A stretch of DNA of 64,000 nt from Symsagittifera roscoffensis (Eukaryota; Xenacoelomorpha; Acoela; Convolutidae). The position numbers were made by a program, and so were the translations under genes. Where the stretch lies: positions 41,483,831 through 41,547,830 of the forward strand of contig NC_087070.1 in assembly GCF_963678635.1 (NCBI RefSeq), given 5' to 3'. Of this stretch, positions 10,401 through 22,500 are shown piece after piece (position 1 is the first letter of the stretch; each line of letters begins with the position of its first letter). The notes under the pieces were generated by a model. It did not search any database. It was not told the DNA's origin and saw nothing but the letters and a program-made list of their open reading frames with translations.

Positions 10401-13400
10401 GGCAAGAGGATGGTTAGGAGACTGAAGAAATCACAGACACTTCAGAATGCCGTGAAAGACAGAGCGGGAAAGATTGATGGAGCCAAAATACACGGTACTC
10501 TATTCGAAATTGCTGATCAATTTTTTTAAATTAATAGTTCGCTTGCAATTAACAAGCATTATCAAATCGAAATATAGACATTTCGAGGTTAGAAAGTAGT
10601 TTAACATAATCGCCTAAATCATTTGACACATCGGCTCACAGAAAATCCAAATTGTGGAGTTAAACTGTACATGTGACATAGAGGTAACGCACCTGCCAAT
10701 TAAAACAAACGTCTGAAGTTTGATTCCAGCCAGGGCCTGTTTTTTTAACGGGAATTTTTCCTGTGACAAAATTATTCATCGGACCTGTTTGTCTGCTTAT
10801 TTTTTGCCGGCTTAGTTGCGATAGCACGGAATTTGACTATAATTTGAGTAATTTTACTAGAATTGAAAATCGTTTCATTGTTTTCTGGTTTTCATTGTTT
10901 TCTCGTTTCAAGAAAGGTGCATGTTGAAGGTTTTACGAGTTCAGACTCTTTTGTAGGTCGCAGAGTTTTTCCTCAGGTAGTTTAGGCTGAAACAAAAACG
11001 TGATCGACTTCTAGTTTCGTAAGTAGAATTTAATTTTCAGATTTCCCATTGTTGTCGATCACAGTGCTAGTCATAAGTGTTCCATAATTTCAAAGAGCTT
11101 AGCGGCATCTATTTTTTTTTGAATTTCAAAAGTGAGGATTTTCCAAAAAAACAAATCATTGTTTTTGTTTACTTGTGTTCATTGGCTTTTTCAACTGTCT
11201 GTTGGCTATATTTCGTTTTGTCTTTGAATTTGTTTTTATTCGAAACAAAATTAATGACCAGCACCTTCACTGAAAAATTACGATTCTTTCTGATTGCCTT
11301 CTCCTAAAATTTGTTGAAACATGATTTTGTCTTATTACAATAATTGAAAATATATATGCTACGGCGTAAAAAGTGTTCCGTTTATTGCTCTTTTTTACAC
11401 GAATAATTCATTCGCCTGGTTTGAGTGAGCTTTTATAATTTTTATGCGCTAAAGAATGAATAGATTGTATCTAATTTTGTCATATTTTGAACATTTTTCA
11501 AAAATTTGAAATTTAATGTTTTTTTTTTCAAGTATTTTTTACACTTTAATTCTGGCTCATTTTTTGTATCGCGCGTGGTGCAAAGCTCGGCTTCGCCTCT
11601 TTATAAATTGTTTTTTAATGGTTTCACTGTGGTGTTTTCCTAAAATGTTCAGTCCTGTTTTGCGATGTATTTTTGACAGTTGTGGTTTTTTCCTTGAATA
11701 GTCTTAGCAAATTGAAGACTTTCCAAATTTCATTTGTTTCAGCCCAAACGATAAAAAAACTGTTTGGTAGAGTGGGTAGGGGGCAATAATGCGAATGAGG
11801 TTTCCAGTATGAGGTTTTTAGTGTTTTAGTGTCTGGTTTTGCCTGATCCAGCTGTATATGAATATTAAACTGAGTTTGGTCGCTGGAGGTTTTAGATATT
11901 GTTTATCCGCAGTGATGCAAAATACGGCTTTATCGCAGCGAGAAAAAAAAATTTTTCTTGATGAATCTTATGTTTTGTCTTATCAGAAAGTCTAGATCAT
12001 GTTTCCGCTTAAATCATAAGTTTTGGTAGGTTGGATTTCGAAGATGCTTTTCAATTTCGTTTCCCCAAATAGAGCTTAAATTTTGCTTTCTGATAACAAT
12101 AGTAGAAACAATAATCGCTTTTCTCGTTCAGTCTGAAACCAATTAAGTTGTTGGTAACGTCAATTGATTTTATAGAGCGCATATTGGTCAGATTTTTTTA
12201 ATTTTGTGGTGAATGGATTTTTTTTTTCACCAGGAATATACGCTTGAATCATTTTCAGATCAGCTGTAAATAGATTCATGAATATACTGCTATACTAGTA
12301 AACTTTTCTTGATTCATTAAACTCTTTTCACTGAACTCTGAGAGTCTAGTAAAAAGGACAAAAAATGAAAGATTCTTAGAATTCTTTTGTTTTCTAGGAT
12401 TAGACAAAGTGAAGCGCATGAAGAGAAAATCGGCAGAACAAGAAGAAGTTGATGATGATGGAAAAAAGAATAGGGGAGGGGACAAAGAGGAACAGGAGCA
12501 GCAAGAGACAGACTACATTCTGGGCAAGTTGTTCAGTGGAGGGGGCATACAGGGGGCAATACAGCATGACGTCATCGAGGATAGGGGGCAGGGTCCAGAC
12601 TACTGGCTGGTCGAGGAGGAAGCCGAAAAGTGAGTTCAAGTAGTTTCTCTTAGACACTTCTTAGCAGACACTTTTCCACTTGAAGTCACTTTCTAGAAAG
12701 GAAAGGGAGGTTTAAGAGTCTCTAAATTGACTTCAATAGACTAAAATAATTCAAATTTCACACAACGTAAGAAGGTTTCAAGTAAAATGGGGTATAAAAA
12801 CAGTTGACGGTTTTTATTCTAACGAGATTTTTAACATTTGCAGGAGTGAAATTTTCGGATCTTGTTAACTATTCCCCCTATTTCGATTTTCAGAAATTCA
12901 AATTTGGCTGCCACATTTTCAATAGCTTAAAACAATTTTCAGAATATATATACATATACATATATATATACATGTATATATGTATATATGTATATATGTA
13001 TATATGTTTATATGTATATATGTATATATATTTAAAAGTTTTTACGTGGGTATTATATAAACAGTGAGTAATACAAATACGAACGCGCGAAAATGAAAAC
13101 CCACTTAATTGTTGAAATTTTTGAAATGCATGTTTTATACAGTAATGGTTGTCAAAAATAATACATTCATAGGGGGGGGGGGATAGTTGACGAGGTCAAA
13201 AAGGGGGAATAATTAACAAGATTTGATATAATTTTATGTAGTAAATACTTGTAACTTGCTTTTAGAGTTGCACAAGAAGCAGTGGCCAAACTTAAAAGCT
13301 CTCAGCAGCTGTGTCAAACTGCCCTGGATGGAGTTCCGAACTGGACTGGGAGACATGGTTTCATCCGAAGAGACTCCGGGGGAGGAGGAGCCAAAAAGTT

Positions 13401-13848
13401 CGGATCCAAAGCCAGCTTCATGAGGAGCTCAAACATGAATTCCAGTTCATCCGATGCACAATGTAGTAATTCAAGTGGTAATGGCTTGAATGGACTCTCA
13501 AGTGCAGAAATGTTGAAAAATCTCAAGTTGAAGAAGATTGAAGGTGCCACTGCAACCACGTCCTCCGCCAATCCATTTTCAAGTGAACAGTCAAAGACAA
13601 GAAATGACGTCATTATTGATGAGAAAGTTCTCGAAGAAATAGTGACGTACATAAAGTTCCATTCGGAAAATCCAGGCGAAGCTACTAGCGAAGAGCTGAT
13701 TGATCAGTTTAAGTCGCAAGTGGGTGAAGGAAACAACGCTATTTTTAGAGCCATGCTAACCCAGGTATGCGAGAAAACGCAGTCATTCACAGGAGCAGTT
13801 GTGTGGAATTTGAAGCCAGAATTTTCAGCAAGACTCTCAGAAACGTGA
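7494..13848 (+). CDS. ERCC6: ERCC6/CSB, SWI2/SNF2 DNA-dependent ATPase of transcription-coupled repair (3 exons)
   Basis: Complete gene. Exon 1 is 7494-10494 (or ends at an alternative donor, 10368), exon 2 is 12398-12629, exon 3 is 13266-13848. Phases are 1 and 2 and all joins stay open: 1271 residues with the distal donor, 1229 with the proximal one. CSB remodels chromatin and acts on RNA polymerase II stalled at lesions. Seen: coiled coil about 137-211; acidic serine-rich linker; helicase motif I DEMGLGKT at 394-401 with K400; motif II DEGH at 506-509; LSGSPIQNN; motif V-VI region with DPDWNP and [11 protein letters not shown] at 798-808; [20 protein letters not shown], typical of CSB. Exon 2 has DYILGKLF and [12 protein letters not shown]. 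Exon 3 has [10 protein letters not shown] near 1100 and a C-terminal winged-helix, ubiquitin-binding-type domain about 1197-1268. The ATG at 7494 (MSGGQATN) is preferred over an upstream GTG. Shorter than human CSB (1493) mainly in the linker. Confidence 0.97.
10369..10374 (+). promoter_or_regulatory. Alternative internal 5' splice site GTAAGT in CSB exon 1
   Basis: ATGA|GTAAGT at 10369 is the strongest-looking donor in this part of CSB. A second donor, CACG|GTACTC at 10495, is weaker but has the same phase. Only the distal one keeps the coding-like stretch whose end (AKIHG followed by LDKVKRMKR) resembles the AKFEGTRIPHLVKKRRY region of vertebrate CSB. The two sites differ by exactly 126 nt (42 codons), so both yield open products. 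Confidence 0.5.
10640..10765 (+). repeat. tRNA-derived SINE or tRNA-like relic in CSB intron 1
   Basis: TGACATAGAGGTAACGCACC at about 10675 resembles a polymerase III A box. AGTTTGATTCCAGCC at about 10716 resembles a B box (GGTTCGATTCC). The spacing of about 41 bp fits a tRNA head. The arms do not fold into a convincing functional tRNA, so a SINE head or a pseudo-tRNA is likelier. Confidence 0.4.
12945..13032. repeat. TATATG/TATA microsatellite in CSB intron 2
   Basis: Alternating TATA and TATATG units (for example TATATGTATATATGTATATA) run for almost 90 bp between CSB exons 2 and 3. It explains the tyrosine-isoleucine-rich open frame at 12804-13067, which is not a gene. A run of ten G lies nearby, at about 13171. 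Confidence 0.9.
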
Positions 13849-13896
13849 AACTGAGGAATAATGGCTTTCTATGATGAACTAAAAAAATAGATTAGT

Positions 13897-13902
13897 ATTA
13901 AA
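13897..13902 (+). terminator. Probable poly(A) signal ATTAAA of CSB
   Basis: ATTAAA, the commonest variant hexamer, lies 49 bp after the CSB stop and is followed by a T-rich tract at 13903-13935. Confidence 0.5.
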
Positions 13903-13935
13903 TTTTTTCTCGGAAAAGTTTTTTTTTGCTTTTTT

Positions 13936-16453
13936 GAATTATTTCAAGAATTGAAGTTCTATATCACTAGTTTTACTTTTTCAAGAATAGTGAAGACCGT
14001 AGTTATCCTAACCAATCTGGATTTAGTTTCAGTTTTTGCTCAGGATTTTAATATATGCGGTTTCGCTCAAAACAAACTAAAATCGACGCGACTACCGGAT
14101 TGAAAAGTAATACGGCGAATCAACTGAGTGTTGTCGGCTCGAATAGACTTGCAAAATTGCTACTCGCTTGAATAGACTTGCTCGTAACGAAAGACTATGT
14201 ACGATTTACATAAAAAAGTCAGCATCAGAACTAGATCGAGAAGTCAAATTGAAATGACAATTTATCGATCACTAACTAGTGAAAACATAAAAAATCGGTT
14301 AGACCCAAATTGAGCCCGATTTCCAAAACGTTGCCTTGGTTGTTTGACCCAGTTTAAATAAAATGAGCTTTGAATAAAATGAAGCAGGAGTTAAATTTTT
14401 TTCAAGCTAACTACGTTTAAATTTGTTAATCTGACGAAAATTGGCTGAAATCCTCAAAATCTCGCAAGCTTAGATTTTACTACATGGAACTGTGCAAAGT
14501 CTTTACTTCTTCTTGATCTCCATTACCGCACTCTAACATATTTAATAAATACCTCAAAAACTTCAATTTAGGTCTTGTTAGTGCCGATGTTTTTTTAATT
14601 GCTTCAATACGTTTTTGAAGGTCAGAAGATTGTTGATTTGCTAAAACATCATGCGGTTTGAAACGGTATTTTAGTCAGCTAAGGTGGGTTTCAGGGTGTT
14701 TTGAATCAGGTTGTTTTCTTTGGCTAAACAGTGTTTTGTTCGTTTGCTTCTTTGGCTAAACAAAGTTTTTGAAGAGTGTGTTCTTTTCGCTTGACTTACT
14801 TTGGTTTTCAATTGACTTCGCGCTCTTCTGTAAAAAAAATACCTCAAAAAATCAAAGTGTTTTCTGCGAAAAGGTCTAGATTTATTATTTCTAATTTTCT
14901 ATTCAATTTTTGGTCAAAAACACTGATAACGAATGCACTAATTTAAGTGTTTTAAGAAAAAATTCTAACTTTCAAGTTTTTTGGATCGTTTCATCACAAC
15001 GAATGAAATACGACAACATCAGGAAAAAAAGAAACTGGTTTTTAATTTTAATTATGGTCGGAACATTCTGTTATACTTGCGCAACAACCGGTTATTAACC
15101 TTATTCAAGTTCTATTGAAGTTTGAAGCGATATGATGATACAATTTTAGTTATCAAAAAATACATATTACCATCAACTCATTTGTTTGAAAATTTATTTT
15201 TGTGGGTTTTTAAACTTGTTTTATGAATATATAATGTTTTCATAAGTCTATTAGTGCTTTTTTATGTAGTAATTGGTGATATTGAAATGAACTGTTAAGC
15301 TAATCTTTAAAACTAGAAATACACTTTTTTCTCTATAACATTGCTGTTATTTAACATTTTTCTTGTCATCGTTCCGACTACTGAAAACGAGGAGGAATCT
15401 CGACCTTGTGTATTTTTTTCTCACTTTTTTGCACGCAAGCTGAAGTAGGCGACTGATAACTACAAAAGTGGGTCTCATGATTGATCAATTTGAAAATGAT
15501 TAAAGCACGATTATTGCTATATTTGTGTTTTTTTTTGTACAAAAGTTGTCGAGAAAAGCTGGTTTGAAAATGTTACTTTTAAGTCTAATTTTGAGCACGC
15601 AATGTGGGGGTGTATTATTTTTCAGAACAAACGGTCAATCAATCCGTAGAAAAAAAATTACATAAAAACAGTTTTTGAAGTTTCATTTGGCTTTCTCTTG
15701 GCAAAATCAGCGAAAAAAATTTGAGTTTTTTTTTATTACACATGTGCGTGGCAACCTGGTACTTGAATTTTTTTTCACGGGATTTTTTCAACTCACAGGA
15801 CTCAATTGGACTTCTTGGACAATTCTGTTGACATCAAAAAATTCTTTTCTTCTTATCCTGGTGGTAGCTTTAAAAACTCGATTTGTTAATATTTAGTTTT
15901 TCTTGTTCTTCCATTTTTTGTCAGCTTAATGGTTTTCGGCTTAAATTATAGCGGCTTATTGGCCTCCTATTGAATCATGCGATGAGCAAAAAAGTTTGTG
16001 TGTGCGTGTGTATTTTAAAGGCAAAGGGGGCTCAAAATTTTTAGTTAGTTAGTTGTAAGTACTTTTTTAAAGGTTTGCTGCTCAGATATTTTTGGCCTAT
16101 GCCCAAACTTGATAAAAAAATTGTCTGCTCTTTTTGTGTTTTCTTTTTTTAGTCTTCAAAAAATATACATGTTTTTTCATGTTTTTTTAATGGAAAATTA
16201 TAAAATGTTTGAGTTAAATCATGTTCAAATAATCAAATTAGACTGAGGAAACAAGCACTCAAAACATATTTTGTCTTATGATTTTTTTTTCATTTTCAAC
16301 TCTGCAATAATTATTGTGCTCGGAGAGTTTTGTGTCACCTTGCACCGTGATAGTTTTTTTCTTAGATAATATTAGTTATATAGAACTAATTTATTTGTCT
16401 TCAGCAACGACAACTTTTCTGCTTGTTAACTAAATAGGAAAAGCCCAAAAAAG
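13936..16453. other. Intergenic region between convergent CSB and GPCR genes; repeats only
   Basis: No coding sequence was recognised. A family B right end (ATGGTCGGAACATTCTG at 15054, then GCGCAACAACCGG) and a body fragment at about 15545-15600 are present. There is a short local duplication of TTTGGCTAAACA (14730-14765). The rest is T-rich sequence with long homopolymers, and the open frames of 60-75 codons here have no recognisable content. Confidence 0.6.
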
Positions 16454-16459
16454 TTTATT
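16454..16459 (-). terminator. Poly(A) signal AATAAA of the GPCR gene
   Basis: The - strand reads AATAATAAAC here, 71 bp beyond the stop codon of the GPCR's last exon. Confidence 0.55.
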
Positions 16460-16530
16460 ATTTAGAAGCACAACAACAGTACATCGCAAACGGAAACATC
16501 GAAAACAAGTAGCACTCTGTACCTTGACAT

Positions 16531-19500
16531 TTAAACTTTTGAAACACTGATACTACTAGCATGCCCAGTAAAGTTATTTCTGTGACTTGTTCCCACTTTC
16601 CTGTAAAATCCAGGTTTTTCTGACTGACTGCTGTTTGACAGATTGAATGATTTCTGCGCTGAAGCAATTGTTGTTTGAGTCGGTACATTTCCTTGTCGGC
16701 CGTTCGCACAGTTTCGTACAGCTGGCTGACGGGAAGTATTTGGTCTTCGGAACTTTCGAATCAAAGAATCAATCATATTCTTCAACTCATTTCGGAACTT
16801 TCGTGACAGAATCAAATATATATTTGGGTTTATTGCACAATTTACCACCAAAATAGGGTAGGCCAAAATTGCGAGGGCGTGAACAAATATTTTGTCAGCC
16901 GGGTATATGCAGGTCAAAAATGTTTCTGCAATGAGTTTCCAGGCACTGGTCACCACGTATAACAGTTCGCAAACGTAGAAAGAAGTTACCTGGAAATGTG
17001 ACGAGAATGTATGAAAAACTAAGATTTATGGATTATTTATCAATTTTTTTTTCACCATTTTTGAAGCACTATTTTGTCTTTTGTTTTGAAATATAGCAAA
17101 AAAGGATAAGGATTGAAAGCTGAATTTGATCGGAACTGACGAATTAGTCTTGTCTAGTAGATTAGCGAATCATCAAATTCTTTTCAAATTAAAAACGAAG
17201 AGAAGTCTGTAGTTGGAATGCGATTTTTGGGATGCGAGAAAAGTCGAGCTTACATTTCAGTGAGACGTCATTGTTGCCTAAAATAGGCAATTTTATTATT
17301 ACTTTCAGGTGTGGATCTAGAATTTTCTCGAGGGGTACAGATTTTCGAAAAAATTGCGAAAAATTTTTGCCAAACTGTTTTTTTTTAGTCGACAAAATTG
17401 ATTCTTTGAGCTCCCCCAAATCCTTATAAAGACCTTTTTGACCAAATTTTCTGCGCCACAGGCAAATTTTTGAAAAAACAGGCCAAAAAGGCGTTTTTAG
17501 CCTTTTTTTTGGAAAATTTTGACAAAAAAAATTGCGCGTTTCCCCCTCAAAATGAATATCTCCCCTCCTAAATCTGCTATTGATTACTTTTGATTTAATA
17601 TTAAAATGCTCCTCGTCACAACTAGCCGACAGTGCCAGAATGTAGAAAATTCTGTTTCTGGAAGAGAGGGCGCCGGTTGAGTTGACAGAGTTGGTGTTCC
17701 TTCGCAATCCGTCTGCAGTCGTTGTTGTTGTTGATCTTGTTGGTATTTTCGGAACAGTCAAATGAGAACTACTCGGAGAATTTCGAGCGGTTGCTGCTTT
17801 CGTCGCGTCTAAGGAAGCTCAAAAACTGTTTAATTTTTCAAATAGTCAAAAAAATTTTAAGTTTATAAATTATGTTTCTATACCAAAGAAACCTGAAAAA
17901 CCGTTCAGTTTAATAACCATACACTAGAAAAATTGAACCAATTTTGCAATGACAGCAAGAAAACATTTAATTTGCTCTACAGGAGTTTTTGATTTTTTAT
18001 TATTATCATTTCTTAGTTTGAAAAAACTTGTTCAATTAAATATTAGCTTTTTTGGCTAGTCTATAAGAAACTGCGATTTTTTGAGTTTCTGATCTGAAAC
18101 GATTATTGAAAGAACTTCGCAGGCCACTGATCAAACAGCGTTAAACAGGTTCAAACCCCTTTTATAATAAAAAAAACTTTTTTGCTCACGGAAAACAGTA
18201 TAATATCATAGAACTTTCAATAGAATTTTTTTGAATTTAGTTTTTTCTGAGCTGTTATCTTTGAGCACCCTTAGTAGCGTCGACTCTTTTTCGAGGCGAA
18301 ACTTGTTGACTTGCAGTTTTGTACTTTTCCGCGTCTGCTTTCAAAAACTTGTGGATTTTGAAGAAGACGATTCCCAAAACCAATGCTGGAATCGCAAACC
18401 CAGTAATTAGGTGGAACAGTTTTGTAAGTCGAGTGAAATAACCGAAGAAGTATATCTCATACATACAGATGTTGGGCTCAGTGAATTCAGTTCCAATAAG
18501 AGTCAAAACTGTCAGTGCTATTATGTACGCATAAACTAACACGACAACGATCTTCATTTTCCATTTTTTCATCGGCTCTCGCAGTAACATGGCGTGATAA
18601 TATCGTTCCCAGGAGCTGAACACCATCAGCAAGGTTGTCCCAGAAAAGTACCACGTATAAGCTGAGGCTGTGATTTTGCACCCGATTTTTCCCAAAAAGT
18701 GTTCATGCCAAATGACATAGTAGAGTTCGTTGAAGCTGTGAATTAAAAAAGAGACGATAAAGACAAAAAAGAAAGACGAGTTCGAAAACAATCAACGATA
18801 CTTTTACTGAAAAAAGGGTCTTTATAAACTAAAGCATATGTTAACTTGACTTATAGAACTATTTCACTTTTGTAAATCTCATTGGTCCGACCACCCACCC
18901 AAAAGATACCACTCACCCGAAAACTATATAGTGGTCCAATCACCCGAAACTTTTCCCTAATCCAAAAAAAAAGATCCATTCACCCGAAAGTTCACCCAAA
19001 ACCAGAAAAACGTCCATTCGCCCGAAACCAATTAACTCAAAGATAGAAAATGAGTCAAATCACCCATTTTTCACGCTAGCTTTGACCCTTAGGGGGCAGA
19101 AACGTCCCAATATCAAAAAAGTTTTGTTTTTGGGTCAATGTTTGTGTAGTTGACCCTTCGCAAAGAGATTAATTTTTTGAAAAATACAATCGGCCAAACT
19201 GAACGTTAAATAATCTGATCCGCTTATTGGTGAGAAATCTACAGCGAGAAATCGACATTCAAAGGTTAAAACAGTTGCAACTTTGCTTGAAACGAAGAGA
19301 ACGAACAATTGATGAATTTTACACAATTTTGCAGTTTCTCTACAAGTATTCAAGACTATTGATGAAACTATTTAAAAAGAAGGATCGAATTGGCTCAAAC
19401 CTGAAACTTTTGTTTCGGAAGATTTGTTTTTACCATGAATTGTTAGAGAGGCGTTAGAATTGCTGAAACTCTCTGGTAAGTGCGAAAAAAAGCCTTAGTT

Positions 19501-22500
19501 TATAAAATCGATTTTTTTTCGGGAAGCTACCGCCCCTGTTTCTATAGCGCAAAAACAATACAAAGTGCAACAACAAGTCAAAAAGAGAGCAGCGGTGAAG
19601 GAGAGGTGGTGAAGTGGTTACACTCCGTCTCTCAATCGTAAGGTCGTTGTTCGAGACCCACCATGATCCGTGCTTGTTGCTTGAGGGAGAGGCAACACTA
19701 CCCAGCCCAGAAAATTAACCAAAAGAGTTACATGTAATTCTTAAGCAGGGGCACAATAGAGGTTTGCCGTGATGAGCTGTACAGCTAGTATGTTGGTCAC
19801 TTCCTTCGTAGATAAATGGTCTTAAATTGAAATAATCGTTAAATTAGGTCAAGATAAAACTTTTACCGCAAGCTGTTTAAAGTAAGACTACAGAGGTCTA
19901 TTTAAAGCATTTGCTTTGAGTTGAAAATGGCTGTCGCAATTAATTGAACCAGGATTTTTCGTAGATTTTTGTTTTGTCTGAAACTCAATGAAAAGGGTAA
20001 AATTTTTAATGTATGGTTGATGACACCATTACAAAAACTGACCAAAAAAAATTTGATATTTTATTCATGTTTCTGACTATCAAAGAAAGTTACAAAATAA
20101 TTGTCCTCGGGTCAATTTTTGTTCCGACTTTCGAAAAAAGTGACGGAATATTTGTGCTCGGGTGGTTTTTCTTTCTCCGTGGCCTAAATAGTTTGTCATG
20201 GCCTAAACAGACCGCATACCAATTTTTGTAACAATTTGACAATGTGAACAGAATCTTACTTATAAAATTGCAGGTGGTGGAAAGCAAAGGAACCCGCCAT
20301 TTTGAAATAATTAAAGCGCTATATATTTTGTGCTATAAAAGCGTAAGCGGAAATTTAATAGTTCTTCGTCTTAGAAATTGTTCCAAATTAAATTAAGGTA
20401 TGCTATTTGGTGTATTCAATACTTTACTGTATGCAAAACAAGGCTGCACGTATCAGGGAAAGCACTGAACATCCCTCCCAAATGCCATTTTATTATTCGG
20501 TAATAGTTTTTGCTAAAATGAGTTTTGGCAAAATTATGATTTTTAGGCTGATCAAATTGAAATTTAAGTGTAACAATTTGAGTCGGGTTTGGAATTAATA
20601 AAAGCAATTAGCTTCCTTAATTCAATTTGGAACAATTTTATTTGTAGGGCGGGATAATTCGCCACGCGGGTAAATTATAAAACGAGCAGTTTAGGCAGAT
20701 TCCTGGGAGGTTACAATAATGGTGTGCACACTCGGCTGGGCTCGTGTAGATTAAGAGATCGATCGCCGAAGAATCAGCGTGTTGTAAAACTAGTCTAAGA
20801 AACCACCCGAGCATATTTATTTCTCACTTTTTCCAAAAATCAGAACAATGAATTATTTTTACTTTACATAGAGTCTGTTGGTATGCTTTCAAAAAATCAA
20901 AAAAAAATTACAAAGAATTTTTTTTTGAAATTTTCATCAATTTTTTTAATCAAAGTTTAATTTACAGAGCTTTTGAGACAATCAAAACGTTCAAGGCTTC
21001 AACCTGATACGAGCAGTCTTGTTGTTCCGACTTTCGTTACGAAGATAACGGAATATTTGTGCTTGGTTGGTTTTTTTTCTTGAGACAAATTTTCACTTTT
21101 TAACTAGCCATTTTTGACAAAATTAAAAAAAAAACATTCAAAAAGTACTGTTGTCCTGAGCTTAAATTTGACAACATATTTCATTTGAGATCATTTTTCC
21201 TAAAGTAATGGGGGTTTGAAGATTGTCATTTCGGCCAATTTGCGACAATTAACGCGCGATATATTTCGCGCTATCAACGCGTGAGCAGAGATTTAATGCG
21301 TCTTAGAAATCGTTCCATATTGGTTGAAAGCATATTTTTTTAAGCATAATAGTAATATGGAAATGTTTCAACGCCGTATATTTGTCCATGGAAATCTATC
21401 CAAAGATCCATCCCTTGAGCCAGAACTGGTTTGAAAACCATGTCTGGAAAGGGACAAACCATTTTCAGAGGCCGAAATGCAAAAATATGCTGTTCCAATA
21501 AGGTCTTCTCACATTATTTTTGAGCTAAAGAAATTGTTTTATTTTGTTCGTTTTCAGTGGCGGGCTCTGATCAGCTTATTTTCGGCCAGCCATGTTCGTA
21601 TTTCTATTAGAAGAAAAATACTGAAACTTTTTTTAGAAGATAAAATAGATAAATAACGACAATTGCATGAAAAGTTTGGATTTTTGACTAAAATAGTTGA
21701 ATATGCGGTAAGTTAACAATTGTCTGATGGTACGAATTTTTGGCTAACTTTCAGTTTTGGCAAGTTTTTGGCTAATTTTAAGTTTTAGCAAGTTTTTGGC
21801 TAATTTTAAGTTTTAGCAAGTTTATGGCTAATTTTAAGTTTTAGCAAGTTTTTGGCTAAACTTAAATTTTAGCAAGGTCTTAGCTAATTTTAAGTTTTAG
21901 CAAGTGACAGGATTTATCTGAGTCTTTTTTAAACACAAACTGGCCTGTGAGCGTAGTGCTAGACGTTCAGTTCACTCTTTTTAAAGAAATATCGCAAACT
22001 TTAATGCCAATTTTGTGCAAAGTTAAACAAAATGCCGGTTTTTGAGGAACATTTTCATATGCCAGACGCATCGAACTTCTAGAATGGCCACGTGAAGGCA
22101 TTTTTAAGCTAATTTGAAAAATTTAGGGGGCTATTCTCATGACAGAGGGACCTATTTATCCTCAATTAGCATCCAAAAACTTTTGGATGCTGAAATCTGA
22201 TTGGCTAACATCAATTTCGGGCAAGATGGAATCCATCAAACGTTTTGATTGGCTAACATCCATTTCGAGCAAAATGGAGTGCATCAAACGTTTACTGTAC
22301 CCTATGAAGACTGTGCAGAAAAGGTCAATTAGTGCGAGGTTTGTGGCGAGGAAGCTGGCTCTCTTCTTGATGTGTCCAGTCTTGATTAAGACCAGAAGCA
22401 GCAGGGAGTTGGATATCAGGGACACTGGAATCACAGGCAGCAGAATCACCACTGTAGACACAGCAAAAATGGTTGAAGAGTCTGAAATATCAGCTATAGT

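Noticed and set aside
12804-13067. 87-codon frame with an isoleucine-tyrosine run, + strand
   Set aside because: Produced by the TATATG microsatellite in CSB intron 2.
17189-17761. 190-codon - strand frame read as one exon
   Set aside because: Only its first part is the GPCR third loop and TM6 start; the rest runs into a non-coding MITE with an 8-bp target duplication.
19227-19457. 76-codon frame rich in lysine, arginine and leucine on the + strand of the GPCR intron
   Set aside because: No recognisable family, starts with a non-ATG codon and an equally long antisense frame overlaps it.
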